Source: MH13 sp040219355 (lineage in GTDB: Bacteria > Pseudomonadota > Alphaproteobacteria > Rhizobiales > MH13). Taken from it: DNA of 64,000 nucleotides. A program made the translations under genes and the position numbers. Below the pieces are notes generated by a model that was not told where the DNA came from, did no database searches, and worked only from the letters and a program-made list of their open reading frames with translations. Of this stretch, positions 59,318-64,000 are shown piece by piece (within the stretch, counting starts at the first letter, position 1; each line of letters opens with the position of its first letter). Location: the NCBI GenBank assembly GCA_040219355.1, contig JAVJSN010000010.1, positions 124,001 to 188,000 on the forward strand. The letters run 5' to 3'.

Positions 59318-61324
59318 TCAAGCCGCTTTTTCTTGGCCTTCGGCAACGATGCGCACAATATCTGCCATGATCGTGTTCACTTTAAAGTCTTTGGGTGTGT
59401 AAACAGCAGCAACGCCCATAGCTTTGAGCGCAATTTCATCCTCGGGCGGGATGATACCACCAACAACCACTGGTATGTCATCCGCACCTTCGTTGCGCAG
59501 ACGATCCATGACATCCTTCAAAAGCGCCACATGGCTGCCTGATAGGATGGATAAGCCCACAATGTGCACATCCTCTTCAATGGCCGCATTGACGATCTCG
59601 GCAGGCGTCAGGCGAATGCCCTCATAGACAACCTCCATGCCGCAATCGCGGGCGCGCACGGCGATCTGTTCGGCGCCGTTCGAATGACCATCCAGACCAG
59701 GCTTACCGACCAGCATTTTTAGACGTCGGCCCATTTTGGCGGACACAGCATCCACGTCGGCGCGAACCTCAGCAAGGTCACCGACATCGGCGCGCGCGGC
59801 TTTGCCGACGCCCGTTGGAGCCCGGTATTCGCCGTAGACGGAACGAAGCGCAGCACCCCATTCACCCGTGGTAACACCAGCTTTAGCGGCCTCCACTGAC
59901 GCATCCATGATATTCGCGGAAGAACCCGAGGAGCTTTCGGCAGCGTGTTTCAGGCCAGCAATCGCTTTGTCCACGGCCTTTTGGTCGCGCTGTGACCGCC
60001 AGGCGTTGAGCGTGGCGACGGCGTCTTCTTCGACCCCATCGGGCACGACCATAATGGCGCCTTCACCTGTCCCAAGCGGCGAAACCTCGCTTTCTTCGTA
60101 GCGGTTGACGCCGACAACCGTCTGGTCACCTTTTTCGATGCCTTCCAGGCGTGCCGTGTTTGAGGCGACCAGCTGTTGCTTCATATAGCTGGTTTCAATG
60201 GCCGCAATTGCCCCACCCATCGCCTCGATCTGTGCCAGTTCGGCGCGCGCTTCAGCTTTCAAAGCCTCGACCTTGGCGTCCACTTCCTTCGAGCCATCAA
60301 ACAGGTCGCCGAACTCAAGCAGATCCGTCTCATAGGCCATCACCTGCTGCATGCGCAGTGACCATTGCTGGTCCCAGGGCCTTGGCAGGCCCAAAGCCTC
60401 GTTCCAGGCCGGAAGCTGCACCGCTCGGGCGCGGGCTTTTTTCGACAGCACGACGGCGAGCATCTGAATGAGAATGCGGTAGACATTGTTTTCCGCTTGC
60501 GGCTCGGTCAACCCCAGCGAGTTGACCTGCACGCCATACCGAAATCGACGATATTTCGGGTCTTCCACGCCATAGCGCTGCTCGCAGATTTCGTCCCAAA
60601 GGTCGACGAAGGCGCGCATTTTGCACATCTCGGTGACGAACCGCATGCCAGCATTCACAAAGAACGAGATGCGCCCAACAGCTTTGGGGAACTCTTCTTC
60701 GGGAATAATGCCGCGCGCCTTTACCGTATCGAGCACGGCAATTGCCGTGGCGAGCGCAAAGGAAAGCTCCTGCACCGGCGTCGCACCTGCCTCCTGCAAA
60801 TGGTAGGAGCAGACATTCATCGGGTTCCATTTGGGCGTATTCTTGTACGCCCAACCGATCATATCGGTGGTCAGCCGCATGGAAGGTTCGGGCGGAAACA
60901 CATAGGTGCCGCGGGAAAGATATTCTTTGATTATGTCGTTCTGCGTGGTGCCAGCCAACTTGCCGCGATCGGCACCCTGCTCATCGGCCACCGCCACATA
61001 AAGCGCCAGAAGCCACGGCGCGGTGGCGTTGATGGTCATCGACGTGTTCATGGCATCAAGCGGAATGCCATCGAACAGCGTGCGCATGTCGCCCAGATGC
61101 GCCACGGGCACACCGACCTTACCGACCTCGCCGCGTGCCAGCACATGATCGGGATCGTAGCCGGTCTGGGTCGGCAAATCGAAGGCCACCGAAAGGCCGG
61201 TTTGTCCTTTGGCCAGATTGGCTTTGTAGAGCGCGTTGGAATCCCTGGCCGTGGAGTGCCCGGCATAGGTGCGGAAAATCCACGGGCGATCTTTCTGACG
61301 ATCTTTCTGCGTTTTTTCGCTCAT
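59318..61324 (-). CDS. ecm: Ethylmalonyl-CoA mutase (MeaA type)
   Basis: A 668-residue B12-dependent mutase of the ethylmalonyl-CoA pathway, related to methylmalonyl-CoA mutase. The N-terminal barrel has DRPWIFRTYAGHSTARDSNA and GLSVAFDLPTQTGYDPDHVL, then NTSMTINATAPWLLALYVAV. The C-terminal cobalamin domain has D-x-H-x-x-G in LVGKPGLDGHSNGAEQIAVR (about 557-576). Close resemblance to the MeaA proteins of methylotrophs and purple bacteria, plus the ccr gene nearby, makes (2R)-ethylmalonyl-CoA to methylsuccinyl-CoA the expected reaction. This route assimilates acetyl-CoA without isocitrate lyase. Confidence 0.93.
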   Translation of the reverse strand: MSEKTQKDRQKDRPWIFRTYAGHSTARDSNALYKANLAKGQTGLSVAFDLPTQTGYDPDHVLARGEVGKVGVPVAHLGDMRTLFDGIPLDAMNTSMTINATAPWLLALYVAVADEQGADRGKLAGTTQNDIIKEYLSRGTYVFPPEPSMRLTTDMIGWAYKNTPKWNPMNVCSYHLQEAGATPVQELSFALATAIAVLDTVKARGIIPEEEFPKAVGRISFFVNAGMRFVTEMCKMRAFVDLWDEICEQRYGVEDPKYRRFRYGVQVNSLGLTEPQAENNVYRILIQMLAVVLSKKARARAVQLPAWNEALGLPRPWDQQWSLRMQQVMAYETDLLEFGDLFDGSKEVDAKVEALKAEARAELAQIEAMGGAIAAIETSYMKQQLVASNTARLEGIEKGDQTVVGVNRYEESEVSPLGTGEGAIMVVPDGVEEDAVATLNAWRSQRDQKAVDKAIAGLKHAAESSSGSSANIMDASVEAAKAGVTTGEWGAALRSVYGEYRAPTGVGKAARADVGDLAEVRADVDAVSAKMGRRLKMLVGKPGLDGHSNGAEQIAVRARDCGMEVVYEGIRLTPAEIVNAAIEEDVHIVGLSILSGSHVALLKDVMDRLRNEGADDIPVVVGGIIPPEDEIALKAMGVAAVYTPKDFKVNTIMADIVRIVAEGQEKAA

Positions 61325-61436
61325 ATCACTGACGCCTTGTCCAACTATGTGCAGTGCAGCATAGGGTGCAAAACGCGGACAGTCACCTCACCTTTGGACG
61401 CAAGTACAAAGCGAGGCTGGCAACAGACGGGCAGGC

Positions 61437-61742
61437 TTAGCGCGAGAGCAACCGCTTCAAGAAACAGGCAGCTAAGATCAGTACCGACGCACTTGCCACA
61501 GCGGCGAAGAACGGCAAATGCGGCGCGTTGATCACCTGGTTGGCAGAACCAATATGGACCATCAACAAGGTCGCACCGATCAAAGAGCCGATCATCAAGA
61601 TCACATAGTTGCCGATCAAGCCGAACGCGTTGTCTTTGAATGCGCCATCAGCAAACCACGCCATCGGCCAAGTAAGCACCGAGGCGACAAGAAAGATGAA
61701 CCACAAATTGTCCATCACATAAGGTGGTAAGAGGCCAGCCAT
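61437..61742 (-). CDS. Small membrane protein of unknown function
   Basis: A protein of about 101 residues with three predicted membrane segments (LWFIFLVASVLTWPMAW, NYVILMIGSLIGATLLMVHI, LPFFAAVASASVLILAACFL). The middle, with GLIGNYVILMIGSLIGA, resembles small GlsB/transglycosylase-associated membrane proteins only loosely. I do not recognise a family. It lies between ecm and ccr, on the minus strand. ATG at 61742 is chosen; 61757 and 61715 are other possibilities. Confidence 0.6.
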   Translation of the reverse strand: MAGLLPPYVMDNLWFIFLVASVLTWPMAWFADGAFKDNAFGLIGNYVILMIGSLIGATLLMVHIGSANQVINAPHLPFFAAVASASVLILAACFLKRLLSR

Positions 61743-61998
61743 AGCATGGTGTCCCAATCGCTTCGGGATATCCGTTTGCTTTCCTCGCCGGACACTCCCG
61801 TGTGCAACCTACGATAGACGCGGTCCCTAAACATCCCGTTTAACGATAGGGCCAGAAAAGGTTAATCGACGTTAACGGAACAGGCGCGCTTGACACCGGA
61901 CAAAGCATAGCCCTCACGGACAATGGTCGTATGGTTTTTTGCAGCGCAGCAATGCATAGTTCACTGCACAAATTGCCGACAGCATGAGAGGCCTAGCT

Positions 61999-63267
61999 AT
62001 GGCACTTGCCGAAACCTCCGGTGACATCAAAGACTTGTACGAGATCGGTGAGATACCGCCACTCGGCCATGTGCCTGCCAATATGTATGCCTGGGCGGTA
62101 CGCCGCGAACGTCATGGTGAGCCAGAAGTCGCTATGCAGCAGGAAGTCGTGCCGGTCTGGGAGATTGGTGATGATGAAGTGTTGGTCTTCGTTATGGCAG
62201 CGGGCGTCAATTACAACGCCATTTGGGCCGGCCTCGGTGAGCCGATTTCCCCATTTGACTTCATCAAGAACGATTATGTCGTCAACGGATCGGACGCCTC
62301 AGGCATCGTCTGGGCCGTTGGTTCCAAGGTAAAGCGCTGGAAGGTTGGCGATGAGGTCGTCATCCACTGCAACCAGGATGATGGCGACGATGAAGAGTGC
62401 AATGGCGGCGACCCCATGTTCTCGCCGAGCCAGCGCATCTGGGGCTACGAGACGATGGATGGCTCGTTCGCTCAGTTCACCCGGGTGCAAGCGCGCCAGC
62501 TCATGACCCGGCCAAAACATCTAACCTGGGAAGAGGCCTCCTGCTACACGCTCACCCTCGCCACCGCCTACCGCATGCTTTACGGCCACCGCCCGCACGT
62601 CCTGCGCCCTGGCGACAATGTGTTGGTTTGGGGTGCCTCAGGTGGTTTGGGTGTATTCGCCACACAGATTTGCGCTGCCGCTGGGGCTAACGCCATCGGT
62701 GTGATCTCCGATGAAGACAAGCGCGACTTCGTTATGTCGCTGGGCGCCAAGGGTGTCTTAAACCGCAAAGACTTCAACTGCTGGGGTCAATTGCCCAAGG
62801 TCGGCTCCGACGAGTACGACACGTGGTTTTCTGAAGTGCGCAAGTTCGGTAAAGCCATCTGGGACATCACCGGCAAGGGCGTGAACGTCGACTTCGTCTT
62901 CGAGCATCCGGGCGAGAGCACCTTCCCGGTCTCCACATTCGTGTGCAAACGCGGCGGCATGATTGTGATTTGTGCTGGCACCACCGGCTTTAATCTCACC
63001 ATGGACGCCCGCTATGTCTGGATGCACCAGAAGCGCGTCCAGGGCAGCCACTTTGCCCATCTGAAACAGGCAGCCGCCGCCAACAAGCTGGTCATTGAAC
63101 GTAGGATCGACCCCTGCATGTCAGAGGTTTTTTCCTGGCGCGACATCCCCAAGGCACACACAAAAATGTACAAAAACCAGCACGCGCCGGGCAACATGGC
63201 CTGCCTGGTCGGCTCGCCAAAACCTGGCCTGCGCACCTTTGAGGATGTGCTCGACGCGGCGAGCTAA
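61999..63267 (+). CDS. ccr: Crotonyl-CoA carboxylase/reductase
   Basis: A 422-residue medium-chain dehydrogenase that reductively carboxylates crotonyl-CoA to ethylmalonyl-CoA with NADPH and CO2. Typical parts: VFVMAAGVNYNAIWAGLGEP (about 70-89), the CCR-specific HCNQDDGDDEECNGGDPMFS (about 118-137), and the nucleotide loop VWGASGGLGVFATQICAAAG. It is the key enzyme of the ethylmalonyl-CoA pathway, and its substrate chain continues to the ecm product encoded 0.7 kb away. The ATG at 61999 follows GAGAGG. Confidence 0.96.
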   Translation: MALAETSGDIKDLYEIGEIPPLGHVPANMYAWAVRRERHGEPEVAMQQEVVPVWEIGDDEVLVFVMAAGVNYNAIWAGLGEPISPFDFIKNDYVVNGSDASGIVWAVGSKVKRWKVGDEVVIHCNQDDGDDEECNGGDPMFSPSQRIWGYETMDGSFAQFTRVQARQLMTRPKHLTWEEASCYTLTLATAYRMLYGHRPHVLRPGDNVLVWGASGGLGVFATQICAAAGANAIGVISDEDKRDFVMSLGAKGVLNRKDFNCWGQLPKVGSDEYDTWFSEVRKFGKAIWDITGKGVNVDFVFEHPGESTFPVSTFVCKRGGMIVICAGTTGFNLTMDARYVWMHQKRVQGSHFAHLKQAAAANKLVIERRIDPCMSEVFSWRDIPKAHTKMYKNQHAPGNMACLVGSPKPGLRTFEDVLDAAS

Positions 63268-63274
63268 AAGCAGT

Positions 63275-63363
63275 GTCATCCCGGAAACGCAGAGCGTTAT
63301 CCGGGATCGCAACAGTCCAGTCGCTCGCAGATCCGGGGTCTCGCCGTGCTCGTCCGGGATAAC
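63275..63363. repeat. Dispersed intergenic repeat, 89 bases
   Basis: A GC-rich element behind ccr beginning GTCATCCCGGAAACGCAGAG, with the inverted motifs TTATCCGGGATC and GTCCGGGATAAC. It folds into stem-loops and encodes nothing evident. It lies directly before a second repeat of another type. Confidence 0.6.
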
Positions 63364-63385
63364 ACAATCTCGCCACCCGTCGACT

Positions 63386-63494
63386 GTTATCCCCGCCCTT
63401 GTGGCGGGAATCCATGTCAGTGAACGATCCCTCAAGGCCCGGGTTATCCAGCAAAACCTCAGGCATGGATCCCCCGGACAAGCCCGGGGATGAC
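63386..63494 (+). repeat. Dispersed intergenic repeat, copy 2
   Basis: About 109 bases beginning GTTATCCCCGCCCTTGTGGC and ending near GACAAGCCCGGGGATGAC. Both ends match copy 1 at 13043-13148 in reverse orientation while the middle is different. It lies in the 334-base gap between ccr and the next gene, which otherwise shows no gene. Confidence 0.75.
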
Positions 63495-63601
63495 GTCTTG
63501 AGATTGGGGCACTCTTTAGGACAAGGTGACCCAAAATGATGACACGGCATAGCGAACCGGCTAAGCCGCAGCGTCTTCATCGCCTTCCCTGAAAGCCTCC
63601 C

Positions 63602-64000
63602 ATGCTCCTGCGCCTTGCGCCCGTCCTGTTCGTGCTCATCTGGTCAACGGGTTGGATCACCGCGCGGGCCGCTGCGCCCCTGGCTGATCCGCTCACCTTC
63701 CTGTCCGCACGCTATGCGCTGGCGGCCTTAGCGCTCTTCCTCATCATGCTGGTTTTCAAGGTGAAACTGCCCGCCGACCGACGTCTTTGGGCACACGGCC
63801 TGGCGTCCGGTGTGCTTTTGCATGCGATCTATCTCGGCGGGGTTTGGTACGTCATCGATGAAGGACTCGCCACGCCGCTTTCCGGGCTGATCGCCGCGCT
63901 GCAACCGCTTCTGACGGCGGTTCTGGCCGTCACCTGGCTCGCTGAACATTTGACAAAAAAACAATGGCTTGGCCTGGCACTCGGCTTTGCCGGCTTGGTC
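63602..64000 (+). CDS. EamA/DMT-family transporter (partial, 5' part)
   Basis: The first 133 codons of a membrane protein that runs past the right edge. It begins LLRLAPVLFVLIWSTGWITA, then ADPLTFLSARYALAALALFL and LQPLLTAVLAVTWLAEHLTK, the repeat of five hydrophobic segments typical of EamA/RhaT drug or metabolite exporters. The frame stays open to base 64000. The substrate is unknown. Confidence 0.88.
   Translation, partial: MLLRLAPVLFVLIWSTGWITARAAAPLADPLTFLSARYALAALALFLIMLVFKVKLPADRRLWAHGLASGVLLHAIYLGGVWYVIDEGLATPLSGLIAALQPLLTAVLAVTWLAEHLTKKQWLGLALGFAGLV

Overview
The window is a 64 kb piece of an alphaproteobacterial chromosome. It is GC-rich and almost gap-free, with many ATGA and TTGA start/stop overlaps. 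The gene families fit Hyphomicrobiales or Rhodobacterales: membrane-type urate oxidase PuuD, an ethylmalonyl-CoA mutase (MeaA type) next to crotonyl-CoA carboxylase/reductase, HWE-type histidine kinases, TAXI-TRAP transport, ExoD and GluQ. I cannot place the genus. No phage, transposase, integrase or CRISPR array is visible. Both window edges cut genes (xdhC at the left, a DMT-family exporter at the right).

Left part (1-24 kb) is dominated by purine-nitrogen catabolism. The 3' end of xdhC overlaps guaD (guanine deaminase). After an unrelated stretch come, on the minus strand, a fused PuuE-UraD protein, an AllE-type cupin and AllA (ureidoglycolate lyase). Divergent from these are uraH and puuD, followed by a full urease set in the order ureD-A-B-C-E-F-G. 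Together they would take guanine and xanthine through urate, allantoin and ureidoglycolate to glyoxylate and urea, and then to ammonia. Allantoate amidohydrolase is the one step not found here. The urease run is interleaved with small genes (DUF1272, a one-TM protein, an 'antifreeze'-named Rhodobacterales family, an LprI-like protein, an ArsR/SRPBCC pair, a secreted protein) and with one AT-rich, HEPN-like foreign-looking gene directly behind ureC. Within the first 10 kb are also a Gfo/Idh oxidoreductase, a bacteriophytochrome hybrid kinase, an MBL-fold/HxlR pair, tryptophanase and a composite pseudogene built from pieces of two genes that are intact nearby.

Middle part (23-50 kb): an ArsR-controlled permease, two small secreted proteins, a TauE-type exporter, a MipA/OmpV protein, an M20 peptidase, a TAXI-TRAP transporter, a D,D-carboxypeptidase, a CobW-type metal GTPase, TusA-like and DUF924 proteins, a NIT-domain chemoreceptor, a flippase/acyltransferase pair, an acyl-CoA synthetase, a large MscS-family channel, RidA and a ProVWX glycine-betaine uptake operon. 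In both the TRAP and the ProX operons a strong perfect hairpin separates the binding-protein gene from the downstream membrane and ATPase genes.

Right part (50-64 kb): a PhnD-like periplasmic protein paired with a membrane GGDEF-EAL protein, tRNA-Leu(CAA), ExoD, DsbB-like, HNH nuclease, and an AlkA-like glycosylase and GluQ that share overlapping divergent start codons. An AEC transporter, a SnoaL-like protein and a methyltransferase follow, then the ethylmalonyl-CoA pathway pair ecm and ccr. Short dispersed intergenic repeats (two of about 105-110 bases and several GGGCC/GGCCC hairpins) mark the gene-free gaps.
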